A stretch of DNA of 13,330 nt, taken from positions 1-13,330 of the forward strand of contig JAOTUX010000008.1 of assembly GCA_029863665.1 (NCBI GenBank). Direction: 5' to 3'. The translations under genes were made by a program, and so were the position numbers. Of this stretch, positions 1 to 7,315 are shown one piece after another. This DNA is from Candidatus Nitrosopumilus sp. (GTDB lineage: Archaea > Thermoproteota > Nitrososphaeria > Nitrososphaerales > Nitrosopumilaceae). Numbering within the stretch: position 1 is the stretch's first letter; every line of letters starts with the position of its first letter. The notes below the pieces were generated by a model. That model made no database searches. It worked only from the letters and a program-made list of their open reading frames with translations, and was not told the origin of the DNA.

Positions 1-1451
1 CGTGCTCCACCTCCATAGAAACCAATAGTTGCAATTCCATGTTGGCCGCAAGAATTAGGGCAACCGCTTATCTTAATAGATGAATCACTTAGATCATTAT
101 CTTCATCTAGTTTTAATTCAAGGAATTTTCTTTGTATTTCTTTTGCAAGTCTATGAGAGTTTGTCAATGCCAGATTACACGAAGTGGTACCAGAACAACC
201 AATAGGAGCAGTCATTGTCAACGCTCCAGATTTTGCCAATCCAACCTCTAAGAGTCCAGAATATAAACGAGGTAAATCATCTTCATGAACATAGCGTAAT
301 GCAATATTTTGTACAAAACCAGATCTTGCCTTACCTTCTGAAGAAAAATCACGAATTAGACTAGCTAAGGTGTTAAGTTGATTTGCAGTAATATCACCAG
401 CTTCAAGAGTGATAAATACAGAACGATAATCAGATTGTTTTTGTTTAACAGTATTTGTTTTGAGCCATCTTGCATATCCGTCAGGAATTGTTCCTCCACT
501 TTCATCAGTGATCCTAATGGGTCGCTTGATTTCATCTGGGGTATTATCAACTTCTAGTTGAGTAACTACAGATTGAGTAGCTCTTACAACTGCTCTTTCT
601 TTGAGAACTAGATTTTGGAATTTTTCCCAACCCATATCATTTACAAGATAACGCATTCTATTTCTTGCAAGGTTTTTTCGATCTCCAAGTCTGTCAAAAA
701 TTCTCATCACTGCAATTGAAGTGTAAAGTAAATCATCCTCAGAAGTAAACGTCTCTAATTGATGGCCAACATATGATTTGTTTCCCAATCCGCCACCAAG
801 AAAAATTTTAAAGCCTCTTTGAGCAACACCGTCTATTTCTTTGATTTGAGGCATTAGTCCAACATCAACCATTCTAACCATCCCATGTTTTTCACAACAT
901 GTAAAATTAAATTTGAATTTTCGTGGGAGATTTTGAGCCATAGGATTTCTCAAAAAGAATCTTGCAGTAGCAAGTGCATACGGAGTTGCATCAAATTCTT
1001 CATCAGGACAAACTCCAGATAAAGGACTACACATGACATTTCTCACACTATTTCCACAGGCTTCTCTTGAAGTCAAACCTACTTCAGCAAGACCTCTAAA
1101 GATTTCAGAAACATCTTCAAGAATTACCCAATGAAGTTGTATATTTTCGCGTGTTGAAAAGTGTGCACTGCCTATAGAATATTGTTCACTTAGTTGAGAT
1201 ATTTTTTCAAGTTGATGTGGATAAACCTCTCCTGCAGGAAGTTTAACTCGAACCATAGCATAATCGCCAGTCATCCTAGTTCCATATGCCCCATGTTGAA
1301 GTCTAAAACGTCTAAAACTATCTTCATCATATTTTCCTTGACGGAATAATTTTACGGTCTTGGCAAAATTATCTGCCTCTTCCATTCTAGCCCAATTAAT
1401 TCTAGGAGTAACAGAATCAGGTTTAGATTGTTTTAGATCTGAGATTGTCAA
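1..1451 (-). CDS. Ferredoxin-type nitrite/sulfite reductase, siroheme/[4Fe-4S] protein (3' end cut off)
   Basis: This is a hemoprotein reductase of the NirA/Sir family, which reduces nitrite to ammonia or sulfite to sulfide with six electrons from ferredoxin. The reading frame is open from the left edge, so the C-terminus is missing. The N-terminal region has the family pattern WARMEEADNF...FRRFRLQHGAYGTR. The siroheme/iron-sulfur ligands are visible as Cys-x5-Cys (GCSGTTSC, about 174-197) and Cys-x3-Cys (GCPNSCGQHG, about 46-75). I placed the start at a TTG at 1451 because the conserved NWAR segment lies upstream of the first ATG (1385), and an in-frame TAA closes the frame shortly upstream of the TTG. 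Sulfite or nitrite specificity cannot be read from the sequence. The nearby cysteine synthase and TusA-like genes make assimilatory sulfite reduction attractive, but that is inference. The gene is divergent from thi4. Confidence 0.9.
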   Translation of the reverse strand, partial: MTISDLKQSKPDSVTPRINWARMEEADNFAKTVKLFRQGKYDEDSFRRFRLQHGAYGTRMTGDYAMVRVKLPAGEVYPHQLEKISQLSEQYSIGSAHFSTRENIQLHWVILEDVSEIFRGLAEVGLTSREACGNSVRNVMCSPLSGVCPDEEFDATPYALATARFFLRNPMAQNLPRKFKFNFTCCEKHGMVRMVDVGLMPQIKEIDGVAQRGFKIFLGGGLGNKSYVGHQLETFTSEDDLLYTSIAVMRIFDRLGDRKNLARNRMRYLVNDMGWEKFQNLVLKERAVVRATQSVVTQLEVDNTPDEIKRPIRITDESGGTIPDGYARWLKTNTVKQKQSDYRSVFITLEAGDITANQLNTLASLIRDFSSEGKARSGFVQNIALRYVHEDDLPRLYSGLLEVGLAKSGALTMTAPIGCSGTTSCNLALTNSHRLAKEIQRKFLELKLDEDNDLSDSSIKISGCPNSCGQHGIATIGFYGGGA

Positions 1452-1574
1452 TATAGGAAATTGTTTTTAGTTTGGTTATAAATTTTTGATATACGGATGT
1501 TTTAGGAGAAAAATTTTTAGCAATAGACATAATTTTCCTATTTTTTACTTCGGGATTTATTTTTACAAGATGGA

Positions 1575-1592
1575 AATTAGTTCCACCTAATT
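1575..1592. promoter_or_regulatory. Inverted repeat in the divergent reductase/thi4 intergenic region
   Basis: A perfect inverted repeat with 6-bp arms, AATTAG-N6-CTAATT, lies 48 bp upstream of the thi4 start, inside the 189-bp divergent region (1452-1640). The position suits a regulator binding site for one or both genes. The arms are AT-only apart from one G/C pair each, so chance is a real alternative. A possible Shine-Dalgarno-like GAGG sits at 1625-1628, 12 nt before the thi4 ATG. Confidence 0.25.
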
Positions 1593-1640
1593 GATAAAAA
1601 ATGTGGGAAAGTATTAATTGTTCAGAGGATAGACATCGAC

Positions 1641-2459
1641 ATGCAAGAAGCAACAGTTGCAGAGCAATCAACTAAAATATTTACTGATGTACGTGAGGTC
1701 GAAATAACACGTGCAATTGCAAATGAATTTCATGAGGTTTTAATTGACAGAGCAGACTCAGATGTTATAATTATAGGTGCAGGGCCTGCAGGATTAACTG
1801 CAAGCAGAGAACTTTCAAACATGGGTTTCAAAGTACTTGTAATTGAACAAAATAACTATCTTGGAGGAGGTTATTGGTTAGGAGGATATATGATGAATCC
1901 AGTAACAGTCAGAGAACCTGCTCAAAAAATTTGGGATGAGTTGGGAGTCCCATACAAAAAAGTTGCAGAAGGACTATACTTAACACCAGGCCCACATGCA
2001 GTATCAAAATTAATTGCAGGTGCATGTGATGCAGGGGTGAAATTTCTTAACCTCACAAAATTTGACGATTTAGTAATGAAAAACGGAAGAGTTGCAGGAA
2101 TTGTTGTCAATTGGATGCCAGTTTCAGCATTACCGCGTAATATCACATGTGTTGATCCAGTTGCATTTGAAGCAAAGATGATTATTGATGCATCCGGTCA
2201 CGATTCTGTTGCAGTCAAAAGACTGGTAGATAGAGGTTTGGTAGAATGGAAAGGAATGAATCCCATGTATGTCAATGAAGGAGAAGAGCACGTAGTAAAT
2301 AAAACAGGTGAAGTTTTTCCAGGATTAGTAGCTGCAGGTATGTCAGTTACTGAAACACATGGATTAGCAAGAATGGGTCCAACATTTGGTTCAATGTTAT
2401 ACTCTGGAAAAAAAGCCGCTGAAATTACTGCAGCTAAAATCAAAGAGTTAGAAAGATAA
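1641..2459 (+). CDS. thi4: Thi4-family thiamine thiazole synthase, cysteine-type
   Basis: Thi4 makes the thiazole half of thiamin from NAD, glycine and a sulfur source, using iron. The 272-residue protein has the dinucleotide-binding loop GAGPAG (46-51), an acidic strand end (VIEQ, 67-70), the glycine-rich GGGYWLGG (75-82) and the late GMSVTETHGLARMGPTFG block (233-250) typical of the family. The key residue is Cys170 (TGT at 2148-2150) in ITCVDP. It aligns with the cysteine just before MDP in yeast Thi4, which gives up its own sulfur. Methanocaldococcus-type archaeal enzymes have histidine there and use free sulfide. This copy therefore looks like a single-turnover or cysteine-using Thi4, as described for Haloferax. 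The N-terminal ~38 residues precede the FAD/NAD fold, as in other members. The gene diverges from the siroheme reductase. Confidence 0.93.
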   Translation: MQEATVAEQSTKIFTDVREVEITRAIANEFHEVLIDRADSDVIIIGAGPAGLTASRELSNMGFKVLVIEQNNYLGGGYWLGGYMMNPVTVREPAQKIWDELGVPYKKVAEGLYLTPGPHAVSKLIAGACDAGVKFLNLTKFDDLVMKNGRVAGIVVNWMPVSALPRNITCVDPVAFEAKMIIDASGHDSVAVKRLVDRGLVEWKGMNPMYVNEGEEHVVNKTGEVFPGLVAAGMSVTETHGLARMGPTFGSMLYSGKKAAEITAAKIKELER

Positions 2460-2479
2460 AACATTACAAAATACTCTTT

Positions 2480-3250
2480 TTGTTGAAAATTTCGAAAATT
2501 ATCATATATGAAGAACCAACAGTTCCAGAAATTCAATTAGAAAAAATAGTAAAAACAGTCAAGGAGATATTTTCAGTTAAAATTGAGATGAGAGAGAGTT
2601 TTTTTACATATTCAAATAAAGACATATTTGAAAAAATTGCAAGAACCAAAATTTTTGATTTAAAAAAACCATTCAAAGAATACATTCCAACACAAACAGA
2701 GATTGCAACAGAAAGAGAAAACAAAGATGAATTATATAAAAAAGAAACCGCCCTGTATGATGGATTTGAATTTCAAAAAGCAATTACAGAAAGTATTTCA
2801 ACAAATGAAAGTAACATGGACACATTACATGTTGTTTTTACAAATAAGATCACATGTACATTTAGTGAAGAGGATTTTAGATATCATGCAAGACCTTTGA
2901 TTAGTTCAAATCCAACAATAATTTCAACAACAGGCATGATAGAAGGTCCAGCAAAACCCAAACAATACTATCTAGATCTTATAACGAATGTTTCTAATCA
3001 AAAAGTTGAAGAGATCAAAGAAAAATACAAAGGAGAATATTTGGAATATCACGATTCACGCATATCAGATATTGCAGAAGGATATGTGTTACAGGCTGTA
3101 ATGTATTATGAGACAGGAGAAGTATTTTGCAAACATAGAGATTGTAGACTTTTTAATGCCCATTGGCAAAAAGATCTCTTTTATTCTCAATTAGAAAATA
3201 AGAAATTTTGTGAAAAACACCTTAAAATTTTAAAAAAACTAAAAAATTAA
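2480..3250 (+). CDS. DUF6775-like archaeal protein with a Cys/His-rich C-terminus
   Basis: This 256-residue protein is soluble, with no signal peptide or membrane segment. It resembles an archaeal family I recall as DUF6775, sometimes labelled a putative metallopeptidase, but I see no HExxH motif, so no activity is claimed. The central part contains DFRYHARPLIS (132-142) and TTGMIEGPAKPKQYY (150-164), which look like conserved core motifs. The C-terminus has Cys217, His219, Cys222, His228, Cys244 and His247, arranged as C-x4-C and C-x2-H, and could hold a structural zinc. The start is one of two adjacent TTG codons (2480 or 2483), and the next in-frame ATG would remove a plausible first strand (KISKIIIYEE). 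It follows thi4 after 20 nt, so co-transcription is likely. Its role is unknown. Confidence 0.8.
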   Translation: MLKISKIIIYEEPTVPEIQLEKIVKTVKEIFSVKIEMRESFFTYSNKDIFEKIARTKIFDLKKPFKEYIPTQTEIATERENKDELYKKETALYDGFEFQKAITESISTNESNMDTLHVVFTNKITCTFSEEDFRYHARPLISSNPTIISTTGMIEGPAKPKQYYLDLITNVSNQKVEEIKEKYKGEYLEYHDSRISDIAEGYVLQAVMYYETGEVFCKHRDCRLFNAHWQKDLFYSQLENKKFCEKHLKILKKLKN

Positions 3251-3303
3251 TTTTAAGTGCGGGTAACAAGTTCTAATGCAGATATTATTCAAAAGGGATA
3301 TTC

Positions 3304-3314
3304 ACTTAAATTAT
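3304..3314 (+). promoter_or_regulatory. Possible TATA box for trxB
   Basis: An A/T-rich box (acttaaattat) is centred about 28 nt upstream of the trxB ATG. That is the spacing expected for an archaeal TATA box serving a leaderless or nearly leaderless transcript. The 86-nt gap after the preceding gene supports a separate promoter. The base composition is AT-rich everywhere, so this is only suggestive. Confidence 0.3.
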
Positions 3315-3336
3315 TGAAACTAAGAGATGAATCATC

Positions 3337-4341
3337 ATGATGGCAGCAGATGCAGGTGCAACAGTACTTGAAACAAATGACGATAATCCAAAAATACCAG
3401 ATAAAAAGAAAACAAAATTTGATGTAATAATTATTGGTGCAGGTCCCTCAGGATATACTGCAGGAATTTATTGTTCTAGAGCAGGTTATGATACTTTAAT
3501 TCTATCTGGAATATTACCAGGAGGACAATTAGTCAACACCACAGAAGTTGAAAATTATCCAGGATTTGAAAATGGAATAATGGGTCCAGATTTAATGATT
3601 GATATGAGAAAACAATGTCAAAGAATGGGAACTACAATTGTTGATGACGAGGTAGTAGATGTAGATTTTAGACACAAGCCTTTCAAAGTTTTGACAGCAT
3701 CTGAAGAATATGAAGGTCGTGCCATTATTATTGCAACAGGGGCGAATCCAAGAAAAATAGGATTAGAAGGAGAGAAAACATTTGCTGGAAAGGGCGTATC
3801 ATATTGCGCTACTTGTGATGGGCCATTTTTTAGAAATTTAGAACTAGTAGTGGTCGGAGGAGGAGACTCAGCAATAGAAGAAGCAACATTTCTAACAAAA
3901 TTTGCAACTGTTGTTCATTTAGTACATAGGAGAAATGAATTACGTGCAAGTAAGGTGATGCAAGAAAGAGCAACTAACAATGAAAAAATAAAATTTCATT
4001 GGGATTCAGCAGTAATTGACATCAAAGGTGATCAAAAAATGCAGCAAGCAGTTTTAAAAAATCTAAAAACAAACGAAGAGACAATATTGGAGGTAGGAGG
4101 TCTTTTCGTGGCAATCGGACATGAACCTAACACTAAATTATTTAAAAATCAAATTGAATTAGATAATGAAGGATACGTTGTTTTAAAAAATAAAACGCAT
4201 ACCAACATTGAAGGAGTTTTTGCTGCAGGTGATGTACATGACAGAAATTACAGACAAGCAATTACTGCTGCAGGATTTGGTTGTATGGCTGCAATTGATG
4301 TTGACAAATATCTTACAGAAAGTGCAGATAAAGAAGAATGA
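3337..4341 (+). CDS. trxB: Thioredoxin reductase (NADPH-type, FAD flavoprotein)
   Basis: The enzyme passes electrons from NAD(P)H through FAD and a redox-active disulfide to thioredoxin. The 334-residue protein has the FAD-binding GAGPSG (34-39), the active-site Cys157-Ala-Thr-Cys160 followed by DGPFF, the second nucleotide site GGGDSA (174-179), and the C-terminal FAD motif AGDVHDRNYRQA (267-278). HRRNELRA (197-204) matches the pattern that recognises the 2'-phosphate of NADPH, so NADPH preference is likely. The first 28 residues, before KFDVIIIGAG, are a charged, low-complexity extension not needed for the fold. The start is one of two consecutive ATG codons (3337 or 3340). The stop codon overlaps the start of the next small gene (ATGA), which indicates translational coupling. 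Confidence 0.95.
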   Translation: MMAADAGATVLETNDDNPKIPDKKKTKFDVIIIGAGPSGYTAGIYCSRAGYDTLILSGILPGGQLVNTTEVENYPGFENGIMGPDLMIDMRKQCQRMGTTIVDDEVVDVDFRHKPFKVLTASEEYEGRAIIIATGANPRKIGLEGEKTFAGKGVSYCATCDGPFFRNLELVVVGGGDSAIEEATFLTKFATVVHLVHRRNELRASKVMQERATNNEKIKFHWDSAVIDIKGDQKMQQAVLKNLKTNEETILEVGGLFVAIGHEPNTKLFKNQIELDNEGYVVLKNKTHTNIEGVFAAGDVHDRNYRQAITAAGFGCMAAIDVDKYLTESADKEE

Positions 4342-4544
4342 AAAATGCACAATGCAAGAAATGTTTAAATAAATTTTATAAGAAAGACATTTACACTATT
4401 CAGCAATTCCAGTACAGGAAAGAGCCCACATACAAATGGTCATTGGAATTTTTTAAAAAATTAAAAATCGATGAATGGGATTCATTCTGTGAGAAATGCA
4501 TGATGTATTACTCAAAAAAATCATACGACGTTTGGAAAACCTAA
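4338..4544 (+). CDS. Small CxxC...CxxC putative zinc protein coupled to trxB
   Basis: This 68-residue protein has two CxxC pairs, CKKC (6-9) near the N-terminus and CEKC near residues 51-54, separated by about 41 residues. That layout fits a single zinc ribbon/knuckle or a redox-active dithiol pair. It is basic and rich in Lys and Tyr, with no membrane segment. The ATG overlaps the trxB stop by 4 nt (ATGA at 4338-4341), which is the main evidence that the short frame is real and co-translated. I do not recognise the family. A role as a partner or substrate of the thioredoxin system is a guess from context only. Confidence 0.7.
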   Translation: MKNAQCKKCLNKFYKKDIYTIQQFQYRKEPTYKWSLEFFKKLKIDEWDSFCEKCMMYYSKKSYDVWKT

Positions 4545-4584
4545 AACTCTAAATTCTTTAGGATACATAAATAAAATATATTTC

Positions 4585-5058
4585 ATGAACAAAGACTCAG
4601 AGAATCTAAAAGAGGCAGCTAAAGAATACAGTAAGAAACTGACAACATTAGGCACAGAGATCAGTAAAATCCAATTCAGTTACAAAGTACAAGAAAAAAA
4701 GTCCAAAGAATATTGGAATAACCGAATCAAAGAATTTAGAGGATATAATGAAAAGAGTTTAGAGTATTACAATCAAGCATATTCTTTGATAAATTTAGTT
4801 AACAAAGATGAATCACACATGTTTATGTTAAGTATTAGCAAGCTTCGTCAGTTAGGATTGGAGATCATTAGAATCATGGAAAAGATTGAAGAGAATCCAT
4901 CAATCATAGACTCTAAAGATAAACAACAAAGTCAGTGGAGTAAAGAACTTAAAAAACAAATTACAGAACAAAGTAACAAATGCCTTAATCATGAAAAGAG
5001 CATGAATTCTTCATTTAGAGAATTTTATGAAAAACAAGTAACAAAAGTCCTTGAATAA
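4585..5058 (+). CDS. Hypothetical helical protein, 157 residues
   Basis: I do not recognise this protein. It is strongly charged (many Lys and Glu), has no hydrophobic stretch long enough for a membrane helix and no proline before residue ~105, and reads as long amphipathic helices, probably a coiled coil or helical bundle (roughly 1-100 and 110-157). A single Cys lies near residue 132. Codon use matches its neighbours, and the ATG follows an AT-rich stretch (4563-4580) that could be a TATA element for a short-leader transcript. It ends only 4 bp from the end of the convergent cysteine synthase gene. No function can be assigned. Confidence 0.72.
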   Translation: MNKDSENLKEAAKEYSKKLTTLGTEISKIQFSYKVQEKKSKEYWNNRIKEFRGYNEKSLEYYNQAYSLINLVNKDESHMFMLSISKLRQLGLEIIRIMEKIEENPSIIDSKDKQQSQWSKELKKQITEQSNKCLNHEKSMNSSFREFYEKQVTKVLE

Positions 5059-5062
5059 TTAC

Positions 5063-6055
5063 CTAGTATGCTAATTCAGACATACATTTTGCATCTTTGA
5101 GAATATTATCAAATTCGGATTCAGATAGAATATTTTGTGTAGCATAAACACTTTTGAATTTTCGTCCATCGTCAGCAAAGATTCCAACTACACATGCATT
5201 GCCCTCAATAGGATATTTTTTCATACATGCATACACTGCAGCTGATGAAGGACTAATCAAAAGTCTATCTTTCTCAAATACTTCTTTAACTACTGAAAAT
5301 GCTTCATTGTTATATACGGAAACCCAATCATCTACAACATTTTCTCTTTTAAGGAATAGATCCGGCTTTGCAGATTCTTCAAAATTCCTCCAACCCTGAA
5401 TTAGATGATTTTGTTGAGGTTGACATCCAATGATTTTTACATTAGGATTTTTTTCTTTAAGAAAAGTACCAATTCCGGTAATAGTGCCACCAGTTCCCAC
5501 CCCAGTAAAGAAATGAGTTATTTTTCCTTCAGTTTGTCTCCAGATTTCAGGACCAGTTCCAACATAATGGCCCTTAAAATTTGCCTCATTAGCGTATTGA
5601 TTTGGAGAATAATAGGTATCAGGTCTTGATGATGCAATTGATGTTGCCAACGCAATACTTTGATCAGTTCCAGCACCAACCTTGGGGCAAAGATCGTCAC
5701 TAGTTTCAAAAACTTTAGCACCCAGATTACGAATAATTTCTTTGGTTTCATTACTAGCTTTTTCAGGGATGACTATCTCTACTTTGTAACCTAGCACATT
5801 CGCAATCCCAGTCAATGCAATTCCGGTGTTTCCAGAAGTAGGTTCAATGATTATACTCTTTCCTTTTGTCAAGAGTCCTCGTTCTTCACCATCTTTAATC
5901 ATCCAATATGCAGCTCTATCTTTAACAGATCCAAATGGATTATGGCCTTCTAATTTTGCAAAGTATTCAGTGTTGTTATGAGAAAGAGAATCTAATCTCA
6001 CAATAGGAGTATTGCCAACTCGATTTAATGTATCTGTGTCAGTAACACTAGTCAT
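5063..6055 (-). CDS. cysM: Cysteine synthase, CysM-like PLP enzyme
   Basis: This is a fold-type II PLP enzyme that replaces the leaving group of an activated serine (O-acetylserine or O-phosphoserine) with sulfide to give cysteine. The 330-residue protein has the PLP lysine Lys45 in NPFGSVKDR, the substrate-binding loop TSGNTG (73-78) and the phosphate-binding glycine loop GVGTGGT (185-191). NPFGSVKDR is closer to CysM and cystathionine beta-synthase than to classical CysK. The donor is not settled by sequence. Some archaeal enzymes use O-phosphoserine, and a SerB-like phosphatase lies in the same run of genes. The ATG at 6055 is 7 nt after the stop of the TusA-like gene, so the two form a tight operon joining sulfur transfer to cysteine synthesis. 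Confidence 0.93.
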   Translation of the reverse strand: MTSVTDTDTLNRVGNTPIVRLDSLSHNNTEYFAKLEGHNPFGSVKDRAAYWMIKDGEERGLLTKGKSIIIEPTSGNTGIALTGIANVLGYKVEIVIPEKASNETKEIIRNLGAKVFETSDDLCPKVGAGTDQSIALATSIASSRPDTYYSPNQYANEANFKGHYVGTGPEIWRQTEGKITHFFTGVGTGGTITGIGTFLKEKNPNVKIIGCQPQQNHLIQGWRNFEESAKPDLFLKRENVVDDWVSVYNNEAFSVVKEVFEKDRLLISPSSAAVYACMKKYPIEGNACVVGIFADDGRKFKSVYATQNILSESEFDNILKDAKCMSELAY

Positions 6056-6062
6056 GATAGGA

Positions 6063-6296
6063 TTATTTCACCTTTTTAATCTGAAATGTAATTACATTTT
6101 CATTTTTAGAAATATTTAGTAATTCATGCCCATTTCTCGTAACCCATCTTGAAATGTCATCCTCAGCAGCAGGATCATCTGCAGACACAACCAATGTTTC
6201 ACCGACTTGCATTCTTTCAATCTCAATTTTTGTTCTAAATACAGGTTCAGGACAAAATAATCCTGTAGCATCTAATTTTTTTTCAGATTCAGACAT
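6063..6296 (-). CDS. tusA: TusA/SirA-family sulfur carrier protein
   Basis: TusA-family proteins carry sulfur as a persulfide on one cysteine and pass it to acceptors in tRNA thiolation, cofactor synthesis or sulfur metabolism. This 77-residue protein has the hallmark sequence DATGLFCPEPVF, with Cys15 in the CPxP motif, and then the usual beta-alpha-beta pattern including VGETLVVSADDPAAEDDI (36-53). Length and motif fit the family fully. It sits directly upstream of the cysteine synthase gene with a 7-nt gap, so it probably delivers or receives sulfur in cysteine-linked metabolism. The exact partner cannot be read from the sequence. The ATG at 6296 is preceded by a TATA-like box and a short palindrome. 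Confidence 0.92.
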   Translation of the reverse strand: MSESEKKLDATGLFCPEPVFRTKIEIERMQVGETLVVSADDPAAEDDISRWVTRNGHELLNISKNENVITFQIKKVK

Positions 6297-6307
6297 GGTA
6301 TCTAGTT

Positions 6308-6334
6308 CACCAATGGTGTTTTGTCATATTAAAA
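6308..6334 (-). promoter_or_regulatory. Putative tusA-cysM promoter with palindromic site
   Basis: On the minus strand a TATA-like ttttaatat (6326-6334) lies 30-38 nt before the tusA ATG. Between it and the start is the palindrome CACCA-T-TGGTG (6308-6318 on the window). A repressor bound there would block a start site near 6300. The arms are only 5 bp, so this is a modest candidate. Confidence 0.3.
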
Positions 6335-6346
6335 TCTAATTAAATA

Positions 6347-7261
6347 CTAAAATGCCATCTTAAACATAGTTCCAAGATTTCGTTCTTTCATAAAACTTGG
6401 ATCTTTATTTTCAAAATTAATTTTTTGTGAAATTCTTTTCATCATATAAAGTGAAATGTTGTAAAATAAAGGCCACATGTGACTATTTTGATTAGAATCA
6501 TAAATTCTCAGTAGGAGAGCTAAAAGCCATTTTGCGTTTGGGTAATGTTCTGAAATATAGTCTATCAGATATTCTTTAGAATTATTAATTTTATATTTAA
6601 GGTGATCAAGGGTTTCATTTTGTAGAGCATAGCCAGTTTGAGAAATTTTGAGTTTTCCATGTTTCATTGCATGTAAAATATCATCAAGGTTGTTTTCAGA
6701 ATCAATAACATTAACACATCTGCCAAGAGTAGATAAAACATGAGAATCACTTCCAGCAACTTGGATCATGTTATTATCCAAAGCAAATTGGGTTGCACGT
6801 GCGTTTGACAACACATCAACATTATTGCTATTAAAAGTCTCAACCATGTCACATTTTTTGGCATTTTCACGTAATGCATCAATAAGACTAAATGGATGAG
6901 GTGCAGATGACACTCCACCCTGTTTACTCACTTCATCGATTATTTCATCTAGTGAAAATCCAGCAGGAATAGATTCATGCAATCCATATGCTAAAACATG
7001 AGCACCAGTATCAGTTGTAATTTCCTCTGCTGGGAAAACATCAATATTTTTAAATTTTGCATGATCATTTTTGTATTCTAATAATTCACGATATCCATCA
7101 AGGGTGTTATGATTGGTAACAAAAATTGCATCTAAACCTAAATCGCATGATCTTTCCAATTGATCTCTAATTGAGATGTTACAATCGTATGGAGGTTCTT
7201 CATCGCCAACATGAAAATTTGAAAATGAGTTATGGCAATGGAGTTCAGTCTTAATAGCCAT
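6347..7261 (-). CDS. PHP-domain metal-dependent phosphoesterase
   Basis: PHP proteins are metal-dependent phosphoesterases related to histidinol phosphatase and 3',5'-nucleotide phosphatases. Counting from the ATG at 7261 (304 residues), the metal-binding motifs appear in order: His8-x-His10 (ELHCHNSFS), His51 (TNHNT), Glu79/Glu80 (AEEIT), His122 (APHPF) and Asp172-Ser-His174 (GSDSH). The PHP core ends near residue 215. The last ~90 residues (YLIDYISEHY... to the end) are a helical extension that I cannot assign. An in-frame TTG two codons upstream (7267) is possible, but the ATG is preferred. The substrate is unknown. The gene lies 54 nt downstream of cofE and 50 nt upstream of tusA on the same strand, so it may be co-transcribed. 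Confidence 0.88.
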   Translation of the reverse strand: MAIKTELHCHNSFSNFHVGDEEPPYDCNISIRDQLERSCDLGLDAIFVTNHNTLDGYRELLEYKNDHAKFKNIDVFPAEEITTDTGAHVLAYGLHESIPAGFSLDEIIDEVSKQGGVSSAPHPFSLIDALRENAKKCDMVETFNSNNVDVLSNARATQFALDNNMIQVAGSDSHVLSTLGRCVNVIDSENNLDDILHAMKHGKLKISQTGYALQNETLDHLKYKINNSKEYLIDYISEHYPNAKWLLALLLRIYDSNQNSHMWPLFYNISLYMMKRISQKINFENKDPSFMKERNLGTMFKMAF

Positions 7262-7315
7262 TTTCAAAAGAGATTCTCTTCTTTAGATATAACCTTATTG
7301 AAAATAATTATAACA

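Noticed and set aside
1423..1671. Minus-strand open frame of 82 codons across the reductase/thi4 divergent region
   Set aside because: It overlaps the starts of both better-supported genes, has no recognisable motif, and its N-terminal part is antisense to thi4. A shorter product from an internal ATG cannot be excluded but has no positive support.
2198..2536. 112-codon minus-strand open frame
   Set aside because: It is antisense to the well-supported thi4 gene and the translation shows no family features; it is a shadow of thi4 codon use.
2703..2900. 65-codon plus-strand frame inside the DUF6775-like gene
   Set aside because: It lies wholly within a longer, better-supported frame and has no motif of its own.
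1578..6315. Similarity between TAGTTCCACC (thi4 upstream) and TAGTTCACC (tusA upstream)
   Set aside because: It needs a gap to align and is too short to separate from chance without a genome-wide count.
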